Notes: generated by a model from the letters alone, not told the origin. A stretch of 26,478 nt of DNA from Schoenoplectus triqueter (GCA_964058805.1 CAXKVV010001806.1:1-26478); one strand, 5' to 3'. Shown: positions 1 to 11,032, counted from the stretch's first letter. Numbers and translations are program-made.

Positions 1-2401
1 GGCGGTGCGGAGGGCGTCGGGTCCCGTTTTCATGTTTTGCTCTCCCGGACACGGTTTCGGCGGAGCGAAGGGCGTCGGGTCCCATTATCATATTTTGCGC
101 TCCCAGACTCGTTTTCGGCGGTTCCGAGGGCGTCAGGTCCGGTTTTCATGTTTTGAGCTCCCGGCCACGTTTTCGGCAGTGCGGAGGGCGTCGGCTCCCA
201 TTTTTATGTTTTGCGCTCCCGGACTCGTTTACGGCGGTTCCGAGTGCGTCGGGTCCCATTTTCATGTTTTGTGCTCCCGGACTTGTTTTCCGCGGTTCCG
301 GGCGCGTCGGGTCTCGTTTTCATGTTTTTCGCTCTCGGACTGATTTGCGGCGGTGCGGAGGGCGTCGGGTCCCGTTTTCATGTTTTGCGCTCCCGGACAC
401 GGTTTCGGCGGAGCGGAGGGCGTCGGGTCCCATTTTCACATTTTGCGCTCCCAGACTCGTTTTCGGCGGTTCCGAGGGCGTCGGGTCCCGTTTTCATGTT
501 TTGCGCTCCCGGACTCGTTTTTGACGGTTCCGGAGGGCGTCGGGTCCCATTTTCACATTTTGCGCTCCCGGACTCGTTTTCGGCGGTTCCGAGGGCGTCG
601 GGTCCCGTTTTCATGTTTTGCGCTCCCGGACTCGTTTTTGACGGTTCCGTGGGCGTCGGGTCCCGTTTTCAAGTTTTGCGCTCCGAGACTCGTTTTCGGC
701 GGTTCCGAGGGCGTCGGGTCCCGTTTTCATATTTTGCGCTCCCGGACACGTTTTCGGCGGTTCCTAGGGCGTCGGGTCCCGTTTTCATGTTTTGCGTTCC
801 CAGACTCGTTTTGGGCGGTTCCTAGGGCGTCGGGTCCCTTTTTCATGTTTTGCGTTCCCGGACACGTTTTCGGTGTTGCGGAGGGTGTTGGCTCCCATTT
901 TCATGTTTTGCGCTCCCGGACTCGTTTGCGGCGGTTCCGAGGGCGTCGGGTCCCGCTTTCATGTTTTGCGCTCCCAGACTGATTTTCGGCGGTACGGACG
1001 GCGTCGGGTCCCGTTTTCATGTTTTTCGCTCCCGGACTCGTTTTCGGCGGTGCCGCGGGCGTCGGGTCCCATTTTCATGTTTTGCGCTCCAGGACTCGTT
1101 TTCGGCGGTTCCGATGACGTCGGGTCCCGTTTTAAAGTTTTGCGCTCCCGGACACGTTTTCGGCGGTGCGGAGGGCGTCGGGTCCCGTTTTCAAGTTTTG
1201 CGCTCCCGGACTCGTTTTCGGTTGTTCCGTGGGCGTCGGGTCCCGTTTTCATGTTTTGCGCTCCAGGACTCGTTTTCGGCGGTTCCTCGGGCGTCGGGTC
1301 CCGTGTTCATGTTTTGCGCTCCCGGACTCCTTTTCGGCGGTTCCGAGGGCGTCGGGTCCCGCTTTCATATTTTGCACTCCCGGACTGATTTGCAGCGGTG
1401 CGGAGGGCGTCGGGTCCCATTTTCATATTTTGCGCTCCCGGACTCTTTTTCGACGGTTCCGTGGGCGTCGGGTCCCGTTTTCAAGTTTTGCGCTCCGAGA
1501 CTCGTTTTCGGCGGTTCCGAGGGAGTCGGGTCCCGTTTTCATATTTTGCGCTCCCGGACTCGTTTTCGGCGGTTCCTAGGGCGTCGGGTCCCGTTTTCAT
1601 GTTTTGCGCTCCCAGGCTCGTTTTCGGCGGTTCCTACGGCGTCGGGTCCCGTTTTCATGTTTTGCGCTCCCGGAATCGTTTTCGGCGGTTCCGGGCGCGT
1701 CGGGTCTCGTTTTCATGTTTTGCGCTCTCGGTCTGATTTGCGGCGGTGCGGAGGGCGTCGGGTCCCGTTTTCATGTTTTGCGCTCCCGGACACAGTTTCG
1801 GCGGAGCGGAGGGCGTCGGGTCCCGTTTTCATGTTTTGCGCTCCCGGACTCGTTTTCGACGGTTCCGTTTCCGTCGGGTCCCGTTTTCAAGTTTTGCGCT
1901 CCGAGACTCGTTTTCGGCGGTTCCGAGGGCGTCGGGTCCCGTTTTCATATTTTGCGCTCCCGGACACGTTTTCGGCGGTTCCTAGGGCGTCGTGTCCCTT
2001 TTTCATGTTTTGCGCTCCCGGACACGTTTTCGGTGTTGCGGAGGGTGTCGGCCCCCATTTTCATGTTTTGCGCTCCCGAAATCGTTTGAGGCGGTGCGGA
2101 GGGCGTCGGGTCCCGTTTTAATGTTTTGCGCTCCGGGACACGTTTTCGGCGGTGCGGAGGCCGTCGGGTCCCGTTTTCATGTTTTGCGCTCCAGGACTCC
2201 TTTTCGGCGGTTCCGAGGGCGTCGGGTCCCGCTTTCATATTTTGCACTCCCGGACTGATTGGCAGCGGTGCAGAGGGCGTCGGATCCCATTTTCATGTTT
2301 TGAGCTCCCGGACACGTTTTCGGCGGTGCGTAGGGCGTCGGGTCCCGATTTCATGTTTTGCGCTCCCGGACTCGTTTTCGGCGGTGCGAAGGGCGTCGGG
2401 T

Positions 2402-2510
2402 CCCATTCTAATGTTTTGCGCTCCCGGAAACATTTTCGGCGGTGCAGAGGGCGTCGGGTCCCATTTTCATGTTTTGCACTCCAAGACTCGTTTTCGACGG
2501 TACAGACGGC
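2402..2510. repeat. Recurrent satellite sub-block (type copy of seven)
   Basis: Two consecutive units here share a private set of variants: TAATG for TCATG, GGAAACATTTTC for GGACTCGTTTTC, TGCAGAGGG, then CCAAGACTCG and GACGGTACAGACGG. The same linked set recurs at about 3389-3497, 4663-4771, 5358-5466, 5937-6045 and 8545-8653, with a divergent copy at 6401-6509. Marker-to-marker distances equal 17, 22, 12, 10, 8 and 37 units once the known indels are counted. This shows local copying of multi-unit blocks within the array rather than a regular higher-order repeat. Confidence 0.85.
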
Positions 2511-3989
2511 GTCGGGTCCCGTTTTCATGTTTTGCGCTCCCGGACTCGTTTTCGGCGGTTCCGAGGGCGTCAGGTCCCGCTTTCATATTTTGTGCTCCCG
2601 GACTGATTTGCGGCGGTGCGGAGGGCGTCGGGTCCCGTTTTCATGTTTTGCGTTCCCGGACTCGTTTTCGGCGGTGCGGAGGGCGTCGGGTCCCGTTTTT
2701 ATGTTTTGCGCTCCCAGACACGGTTTCGGCGGTGCGGAGGGCGTCGGGTCCCAATTTCAATTTTTGCGCTCCCGGACTCATTTTCGGCGGTGCGGAGGGC
2801 GTCGGGTCCAGTTTTCATATTTTGCGCTTCCGGACAAGTTTTCGGCGATGCGGAGGGCGTCGGGTCCCGTTTTCATGTTTTGCGCTCCCGGACACGTTTT
2901 CGGCGGTGCGGAGGGCGTCGGGTCCCGTTTTCATGTTTTGCGCTCCCGGACTCGTTTTCGGCTGTTCCGGGCGCGTCGGGTCTCGTTTTCTTGTTTTGCT
3001 CTTCCGGACTCGTTTTCGGCGGTTCTGAGGTCGTCGGGTCCCGTTTTCATGTTTTGTGCTCCCGAAATCGTTTGAGGCAGTGCGGAGGGCGTCGCGTCCC
3101 GTTTTCATGTTTTGCCCTCCCGGACTCGTTTTCGGCGGCTCCGAGGGCGTCGGGTCCCCCTTTCATATTTTGCGCTCCCCGACTGATTTTGCGGCGGTGC
3201 GGAGGTCGTCGAGTCCAGTTTTCATGTTTTGCGCTCCCGGACACGGTTTCGGCGGTGCGGAAGGCGTCGGGTCCCATTTTCATATTTTGTGATCCCGGAC
3301 TCGTTTTCTGCGGTTCCGAGGGCGTCGGGTCCCGTTTTCATGTTTTGCGCACCCGGACTCGTTTTCGGCGGTGCGGAGGTCATCGGGTCCCATTTTAATG
3401 TTTTCCGCTCCCGGAAGCATTTTCGGCGGTGCAGAGGGCGTCGGGTCCCATTTTCATGTTTTGCGCTCCAAGACTCGTTTTCGACGGTACAGACGGCGTC
3501 GGGTCCCGTTTTCATGTTTTGCGCTCCCGGACTCATTGTCGGCGATTCCGAGGGCGTCAGGTCCCGCTTTCATATTTTGCGATCCCGGACTGTTTTGCGG
3601 CGGTGTGGAGGGCGCCAGGTCCCGTTTTCATGTTTTGCGCTCCCGGACTTGTTTTCGACAGTGCAGAGGGCGTCGGGTCCCGTTTTCATGTTTTGGGCTC
3701 CAGGACACGTTTTCGGCGGTGCGGAGGGCGTCGGGTCCCGTTTTCATGTTTTGAGCTCTCGGACTCGTTTTCGGCGGTTCCGAGGGCGTCCGGTCCCGCT
3801 TTCATATTTTGCGCTCCCAGACTGATTTGCGGCGGTGTGGAGGGCGTCGGGCCCCGTTTTCATGTTTTGCGCTCCCGGACACGTTTTCGGCGGTGTGGAG
3901 GGCGTCGGGTCCCGTTTTCATATTTTGCGCTTCCGGACTCGTTTTCAACGGTTCCGTGGGCGTCGGGTCCCATTTTTATGTTTTGCGCT

Positions 3990-4312
3990 CCCGGAATCGT
4001 TTTCGGCGGTTTCGAGGGCGTCGGGTACCGTTTTCATGTTTTGCGCTCCCGGACTCCTTTTCGGCGGTTCCGAGGGCGTCGGGTCCCTTTTTCATGTTTT
4101 GCGCTCCCGGACTCGTTTTTGGCGGTTCCGAGGGGGTCGGGTCCCGTTTTCATGTTTTGCGCTCCCGGACACGTTTTCGGCGGTGCGGAGGGCGTCGGCT
4201 CCCATTTTCATGTTTTGCGCTCCCGGACTCGTTTTCGGCGGTTCCGAGGGCGTCGGGTCCCGTTTTCATGTTATGCGCTCCCGGACACGTTTTCGGCGGT
4301 GCGGTGGGCGTC
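3990..4312. repeat. Five-to-six-unit satellite block, second copy at 9146-9468
   Basis: A chain of private variants occurs in the same order in both places: GGAATCG, then ACCGTTTTC, CTCCTTTTCGG, TCCCTTTTTC, TTTTTGGCGG, GAGGGGGTCGG, GTCGGCT, GTTATGCG and GCGGTGGGCG. The GTTATGCG marker lies 5156 bp apart, which is 89 units minus the six single-base deletions lying between the copies. This is a long-range segmental copy near the array's right end. Confidence 0.8.
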
Positions 4313-7300
4313 GAGTCCAGTTTTCATATTTTGTGCTCCCGGACACGTTTTCGGCGGTGCGGAGGGCGTCGGGTCCCGTTTTCATGTTTTGCGCTCCCGG
4401 ACTCGTTTTCGGCGGTTCCGGGCGCGTCGGGTCTCGTTTTCATATTTTGCGCTCTCGGACTGATTTGCGGCGGTGCGGAGAGCGTCGGGTCCTGTTTTCA
4501 TGTTTTGCGATCCCGGACACGGTTTCGGCGGTGCGGAGGGCGTCTGGTCCTATTTTCATATTTTGCGCTCCTGGACTCGTTTTTGGCGGTTCCGGGGCGT
4601 CGGGTCTCGTTTTCATGTTTTGCGCTCCGGGACTCGTTTTCTACGGTGCGGAGGGCGTCGGTCCCATTTTAATGTTTTGCGCTCCCGGAAACATTTTCGG
4701 CGGTGCAGAGGGCGTCGGGTCCCATTTTCATGTTTTGCGCTCCAAGACTCGTTTTCGACGGTACAGACGGTGTCGGGTCCCGTTTTCATGTTTTGCGCTC
4801 CCGGACTCATTTTCGGCGGTTCCGAGGGCATCAGGTCCCGCTTTCATATTTTGCGCTCCTGGACTGATTTGCGGCGGTGTGGATGACGTCGGGTCCCGTT
4901 TTCATGTTTTGCGCTCCCAGATTCGTTTTTGGCGGTTCCGAGGGCGTCGGGTCCCGTTTTCATGTTTTGCGCACCCGGACTCGTTTTCGGCGGTTCCGAG
5001 GGCGTCCGGTCCCGTTTTCATGTTTTGCGCTCCCGGACTCTTTTTCGGCGGTGCGGAGGGCGTCTGGTCCCGTTTTCATGTTTTGCGCTCCCGGACACTT
5101 TTTCGGCGGTTCCGAGGGTGTCTGGTCCCGCTTTCATATTTTGCGCTCCCATACTGATTTGCGGCGATGCGGAGGGCGTCGGGTCTCGTTTTCATGTTTT
5201 GCGCTCCCGGACACGTTTTCGACGGTGCGGAGGGCGTCGGGTCCCGTTTTCATATTTTGCGCTCCCGGACTCGTTTTCGACGGTTCCGTGGGCGTCGGGT
5301 CCCGTTTTTATGTTTTGCCCTCCCGGAATCGTTTTCGGCGGTTCCGAGGGCGTCGGTCCCATTTTAATGTTTTGTGCTCCCGGAAACATTTTCGGCGGTG
5401 CAGAGGGCGTCGGGTCCCATTTTTATGTTTTGCGCTCCAAGACTCGTTTTCGACGGTACAGACGGCGTCGGGTCCCGTTTTCATGTTTTGCGCTCCCGGA
5501 CTCGTTTTCGGTGGTGCGGAGGGCGTCGGGTCCCATTTTCATATTTTGCGCTCCCGGACTCGTTTTCGACGGTTCCGTGGGCGTCGGGTCCCGTTTTCAA
5601 GTTTTGCGCTCGCGGACTCGTTTTCGGCGGTTCCGGGCGCGTCGGGTCCCGTTTTCATATTTTGCGCTTCCGGACATGTTTTCGGCGGTGCGGAGGGCGT
5701 CGGGTCCCGTTTTCATGTTTTGCGCTCCCGGACTCGTTTTCGACGGTGCGGAGGGCGTCGGGTCCCGTTTTCATGTTTTGCGCTCCCGGACACGGTTTCG
5801 GCGGTGCGGAGGGCGACTGGTCCCATTTTCATATTTTGCACTCCCGGACTCGTTTTCGGCGGTTCCGAGGGCGTCGGGTCCCGTTTTCATGTTATGCGCT
5901 CCCGGACTCGTTTTCGGCGGTGCGGAGGGCGTCGGTCCCATTTTAATGTTTTGCGCTCCCGGAAACATTTTCGGCGGTGCCGAGGGCGTCGGGTCCCATT
6001 TTCATGTTTTGCGCTCCAAGACTCGTTTTCGCCGGTACATACGGCGTCGGGTCCCGTTTTCATGTTTTGCGCTCCCGGAATCGTTTTCGGTGGTTCCGAG
6101 GGCGTCGGGACCCGTATTCATGTTTTGCGCTCCTGAAATCGTTTGAGGCGGTGCGGAGGGCGTCGTGTCCCGTTTTCATGTTTTGCGCTCCCGGACGCGT
6201 TTTCAGCGATTCCGAGGGCGTCGGATCCCCCTTTCATATTTTGAGCTCCCGGACAGATTTGCGGCGGTGCGGAGGGAGTCGGGTCCCGTTTTCATGTTTT
6301 GCGCTCCCGGACACGTTTTCGGCGGTGCGGAGGGAGTCGGGTCCCGTTTTCATGTTTTGCGCTCCAGGACACGTTTTCGGCGGTGCGGAGGGCGTCGGGT
6401 CCCATTTTAATGTTTTGCGCTCACTCACACGTTTTCGGCGGTGCGGAGGGCGTCGGGTCCCATTTTCATGTTTTGCGCCACAAGACTCGTTTTCGACGGT
6501 ATGGACGGCGTCGGGTCCCGTTTTCATGTTTTGCGCTCCCGAATTCGTTTTCGGCGGTGCTGAGGGCGTCGGGTCCCATTTTCATGTTTTGCGCTCCAGG
6601 ACTCGTTTTCGGCAGTTCCGATGGCGTCAGGTCCCGTTTTAAAGTTTTGCGCTCCCGGACACGTTTTCGGTGGTGCGGAGGGAGTCGGGTCCCATTTTCA
6701 TATTTTGCGCTCCCGGACTCGTTTTCGACGTTTCCGTGGGCGTCGGGTCCCGTTTTCAAGTTTTGCGGTCCCGGACACGTTTCCGGCGGTGCGGAGGGCG
6801 TCGGGTCCCTTTTTCATGTTTTGCGCTCCCGGACTCGTTGTCGGCGGTTCCGGGCGCGTTGGGTCTCGTTTTCATATTTTGCGCTTCCGGACTCGTTTTC
6901 GGCGGTTCCGAGACCGTCGGGTCCCGTTTTCATGTTTTGCGCTCCCGGACTCGTTTTCGGTGGTTCCGAGGGCGTCGGGTCCCGCTTTCATATTTTGCGC
7001 TCCCGGACAGATTGCGGCGGTGCGGAGGGCGTCGGGTCTCATTTACATCTTTTGCGCTCCCTGACTCGTTTTTGACGGTTCCGTGGGCGTCGGGTCCCGT
7101 TTTCATGTTTTGCGCTCCCGGACTCCTTTTCGGCAATTCCGAGGGCGTCGGGTCCCGCTTTCATATTTTGCGCTCCCGGACTGATTTGCGGCGGTGCGGA
7201 GGGCGTCGGGTCCCGTTTTCATGTTTTGCGCTCCCGGACACCTTTTCGGCGGTGCGGAGGGCGTCGGGTCCCATTTTCATATTTTGCGCTCTCGGACTCG

Positions 7301-7380
7301 TTTTCGATGGTTCCGTGGGCGTCGGGTCCCGTTTTCAAGTTTTGCGCTCCGAGACTCGTTTTCGACGGTTCTGAGGGCGT

Positions 7381-7480
7381 CGGGTCCCGTTTTCTTTTTT
7401 TGCGCTCCCGGACACGGTTTCGGCGGAGCGGAGGGCGTCAGATCCCATTTTCATATTTTGCCCTCCCGGACTCTTTTTCG
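7381..7480. repeat. Satellite segment duplicated 8 units downstream
   Basis: A run of linked variants (GGTTTCGGCGGAGCGG, then GTCAGATCCC, then TTTTGCCCTC) occurs here and again at about 7845-7944. The marker CAGATCCC begins at 7439 and 7903, exactly 464 bp or 8 x 58 apart, so the intervening DNA has been shifted by a whole number of units, as unequal exchange would do. Confidence 0.8.
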
Positions 7481-9528
7481 GCGGTTCCGAGGGCGTCGGG
7501 ACCCGTTTTCATATTTTGCGCTCCCGGACTCGTTTTCGGCGGTGCGGAGGGCGTCGGGTCCCATTTTCATATTTTGCGCTCCCGGACTCGTTTTCGACGG
7601 TTCCATGGGCGTCGGGTCTCGTTTTCATGTTTTGCGCTCCAAGACTCGTTTTCGGCGGTTCCGAGGGCGTCGGGTCCCGTTTTCGTATTTTGCGCTCCCG
7701 GACACGTTTTCGGCGGTGCGGAGGGCGTCGGGTCCCGTTTTCAAGTTTTGCGTTCCCGGACTCGTTTTCGGCGGTTCCGGGCGCGTCGGGTCTTGTTTTC
7801 ATGTTTTGCGCTCTCGGACTGATTTGCGGCGGTGCGGAGGGCGTCGGGTCCCGTTTTCTTGTTTTGCGCTCCCGGACACGGTTTCGGCGGAGCGGAGGGC
7901 GTCAGATCCCATTTTCATATTTTGCCCTCTCGGACTCGTTTTCGGCGGTTCCGAGGGCGTCGGGTCCCGTTTTCATGTTTTGCGCTCCCGGACTCGTTTT
8001 CGGCGGTGCGGAGGGCGTCGGGTCCCATTTTCATATTTTGCGCTCCCGGACTCGTTTTCGACGGTTCCGTGGGCGTCGGGTCCCGTTTTCAAGTTTTGCG
8101 CTCTCGGACTCGTTTTCGGCGGTTCCGAGGGCGTCGGGTCCCGTTTTCATGTTTTGCGCTCCCGGACATGTTTTCGGCGGTGCGGAGGGCGTCTGGTCCC
8201 GTTTTCATGTTTTGCGCTCCCGGACTCGTTTTCGGCGGTTCCGGGCGCGTCGGGTCTCGTTTTCATGTTTTGCCCTCTCGGACTGATTTGCGGCGGTGCG
8301 GAGGGCGTCGGGTCCCGTTTTCATGTTTTGCGCTCCCGGACACGTTTTCTGCGGTGCGGAGGTCGTCGGGTCCCGTTTTCATGTTTTGCGCTCCCGGACT
8401 CGTTTTCGGCGGTGCGGAGGGCGTCGGGTCCCATTTCCATATTTTGCGCTCCCGGACTCGTTTTCTGCGGTTCCGAGGGCGTCGGGTCCCGTTTTCATGT
8501 TTTGAGCTCCCGGACTCGTTTTCGGCGGTGCGGAGGGCGTCGGTCCCATTTAAATGTTTTGCGCTCCCGGAAACATTTTCGGCGGTGCAGAGGGCGTCGG
8601 GTCCCATTTTCATGTTTTGCGCTCCAAGACTCGTTTTCGTCGGTACAGACGGCGTCGGGTCCCGTTTTCATGTTTTGCGCTCCCGGACTCGTTTTCGGCG
8701 GTTCCGAGGGCGTCAGGTCCCGCTTTCATCTTTTGCGCTCCCGGACTGATTTGCGGCGGTATGGAGGGCGTCGGGTCTCGTTTTCATGTTTTGCGCTCCC
8801 GGACTCGTTTTCGGCGGTTCTGAGGGCATCGGGTCCCGTTTTCATGTTTTGCGCTCCCGGACTCGTTTTCGGCGGTTCCGAGGGCGTCGGGTCCCGTTTT
8901 CATGTTTTGCGCTCCCGGACACGTTTTCGGCGGTGCGGAGGGCGTCGGGTCCCGTTTTCATGTTTTGCGCTCCCGGACACGTTTTCGGCGGTGCGGAGGT
9001 CGTCGGGTCCCGTTTTCATGTTTTGCGCTCCCGGACTCGTTTTCGGCGGTTCCGGGCGCGTTGGGTCTCGTTTTCATGTTTTGCGCTTCATGACTCGTTT
9101 TCGGCGATTCCGAGGTCGTCGGGTCCCGTTTTCATGTTTTGCGCTCCCGGAATCGTTTTCGGCGGTTCCGAGGGCGTCGGGAACCGTTTTCATGTTTTGC
9201 GCTCCCGGACTCCTTTTCGGTGGTTTCGAGGGCGTCGGGTCCCTTTTTCATGTTTTGCGCTCCCGGACTCGTTTTTGGCGGTTCCGAGGGGGTCGGGTCC
9301 CGTTTTCATGTTTTGCGCTCCCGTACACGTTTTCGGCGGTGCGGAGGGCGTCGGCTGCCATTTTCATATTTTGCGCTCCCGGACTCGTTTTCGGCGGTTC
9401 CGAGGGCGTCGGGTCCCGTTTTCATGTTATGCGCTCCCGGACACGTTTTCGGCGGTGCGGTGGGCGTCGGGTCCCGTTTTCATGTTTTGCGCTCCCGGAC
9501 TCCTTTTCGGCGGTTCCGTGAGCGTCGG

Positions 9529-10309
9529 TAAATTCATTTATCTAAAGTAAGGTATATGTATGCTCTAAATTAAGTTGTTAGATAATCCGGAGGGAATTGT
9601 CAAACCACAGAAAAAATCTATTACAGTTTGTCTGATGATGTAGTGAACATATACAGTATATTTGAAAGACATTTGTAAATTAAAAAATATTTTATATTAA
9701 TTTTAAAAAAATCATATATTATAATGAACTATATTTTAGAATATATTATCAAATTTTTGTATATATATAAAACCTAAACATTTTTTATTATGTGAAATAT
9801 TTATTTATTGAAATGGAAATAATATTTATCATGATAAATTAGCTCATCAAAGATTAAAAGAACTGTAGAGAAAAAAAATGAGAGAAATAGAAATAGACCA
9901 TGTAATTAGTAATGTGATCTTGTAAAATAGTGCTTTTAAATAATTAATTTTATTAATATTATTGACTTAATATATATTAACAAAACCATGTTATATGTAA
10001 ACATTTATGAATGTTTTTTATAACGTGATCTCATGAAATATATTTATTTCTTTCAAGATTTTTATTGTTATGATTGTCTTAATATATATTAAGATAACTT
10101 GTTATATATTAACATTTATGCATATTATTAGTCATATTTAGTTTCGTGATGTATATAAATAGTATCCTTATTATATAATTAGTTTGATTTCATGAATAAT
10201 TAATTTGTTAAAGAACTTATAAATCAGTCTTTAATCTAATGATAAAGATAATTTTGTTTGTATGTAAGGTTGCATATTCAACATTCAAATGGAGGTTTTT
10301 TTATAGACA
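9529..10309. other. AT-rich intergenic DNA beside the satellite; no gene
   Basis: The first sequence after the array is strongly AT-rich with no open frame of note. It holds one degenerate tandem duplication (listed separately). At about 10217-10290 there is a TCTAATGATAAAG stretch followed by GCATATTCAACATTCAAAT, which could be a decayed tRNA-type A box and B box of a SINE. That reading is weak because the B box lacks the GGTTCGA core. Confidence 0.6.
9905..10128. repeat. Degenerate tandem duplication, unit about 112 bp
   Basis: The 15-mer CTTAATATATATTAA occurs at 9966 and 10078 (112 bp apart), and GTGATC occurs at 9914 and 10025 (111 bp apart). Each is followed by similar TTATATNTAAACATTTATG sequence. 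A third, weaker GTGAT copy sits near 10144. The copies are considerably diverged. Confidence 0.5.
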
Positions 10310-10779
10310 CTAGCTATATACCCGCGCGTTGCAGCAGAATTTTTTATTTAAATATTAAAATATTATAAGATAAAAAAATTCACATTTATCTAATATTAAA
10401 TTATAAATTCCCCAAATTATAGAGAAAACATATAATAAAGACTATATTTAATCTTGGATGAGATTTTTGCACAATATGAGTTAATGATTCATGATTTTTA
10501 TGGAAAGAAAAGTAAATTATTCTAACATATATTATCACCATTAATTCCTTACCAAATATGCACAAAGTTGCTAAATAAAAAATAAAAATTATGGAAATAA
10601 TATTATATAAGGGAAAGAAATGAAGAGAAAGAGAGGATCAATGGACGCGATCACATATGTTCGATCAACCAACAATAAATATTATCCGTCTAATTGAGGG
10701 ATAAAATGGGTATAATAAAAATTTACAATGATAAAAAATGAACCCTCCAATTCTTAGATGCTTTATATAATAGTATAGA
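10310..10779 (-). mobile_element. Non-autonomous Helitron, 470 bp
   Basis: On the minus strand the element begins TCTATACTATTATATAAAG at 10779 and ends GCGCGGGTATATAGCTAG at 10310. These match the plant Helitron 5' end (TCTATACTATTATA...) and the 3' CTRR end preceded by a GC-rich hairpin. The flanking bases are A before the 5' end (10780) and T after the 3' end (10309), which is the A^T insertion site Helitrons use without duplicating the target. The interior is AT-rich with no Rep/helicase coding sequence. The 3' hairpin is damaged: the CGCGCGGG half is intact but its partner reads CTGCTGC, so the copy is probably immobile. Confidence 0.82.
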
Positions 10780-11032
10780 TTTAAATTTGAGTGATTGGAA
10801 TCATCTTTATCTAAAAAGAGATTTCAAAAAAATTCTTATGAGGATCAGTTACATATAATACACAATATGTGATTTTTTGACATAACGTTGCAATTTTTGC
10901 TCGTGATAATTTCTCTACATAGACTATGCTCATTTTTTGCTCGTGATGCTAACTATAAGCCTAGAATAGAGCCTTGTGAAGGATTTTAGCAAAGCAAATA
11001 TAAACATAAGAGCGATAACCTTTAGGGATGGT

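Larger units (their letters stand above)
1..9528. repeat. 58-bp GC-rich satellite array, about 164 units, left end outside the window
   Basis: The whole stretch is a head-to-tail array of one 58-bp unit. Read from its CGGCGGT start, the unit passes through GGGCGTCGGGTCCCG, TTTTCATGTTTTG, CGCTCCCGGACTCG and TTTT. Marker GTCGG falls at 16 and again at 9524, a distance of 9508 = 164 x 58 minus 4. I can account for this by eight one-base indels: insertions near 533 and 3189, deletions near 4591, 4660, 5355, 5934, 7013 and 8542. The consensus is about 62% GC with nine CpG per unit, in sharp contrast to the AT-rich flank. Recurrent variants include TTCCGAGGG versus TGCGGAGGG, GGACTCG versus GGACACG, CCCGTTTT versus CCCATTTT, and CATG versus CATA or CAAG. 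The array ends cleanly at GTCGGT with no target duplication that I can see. No gene, insertion or unrelated sequence interrupts it. The function is unknown; it could be a heterochromatic satellite or derive from an rDNA spacer subrepeat. Confidence 0.97.

Noticed and set aside
378..8613. Minus-strand open frames of 65-116 codons (MKTGPDALGTAENE type) across the array
   Set aside because: Mirror-image reading of the satellite; each spans about two units before the regular TGA in ACATGA.
7194..9521. 775-codon open frame, and many others of 200-440 codons, in 1-9550
   Set aside because: They lie wholly in the 58-bp satellite, occur in overlapping frames at once, and their peptides are the same unit read in three phases. 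There are no splice, promoter or domain signals.
1..9528. CRISPR array
   Set aside because: Units are contiguous with no unique spacers, and the sequence is plant DNA.
10217..10290. SINE with tRNA-type A and B boxes
   Set aside because: The A-box resemblance is fair but the B box lacks its conserved core and no poly-A or T tail or duplication was seen.
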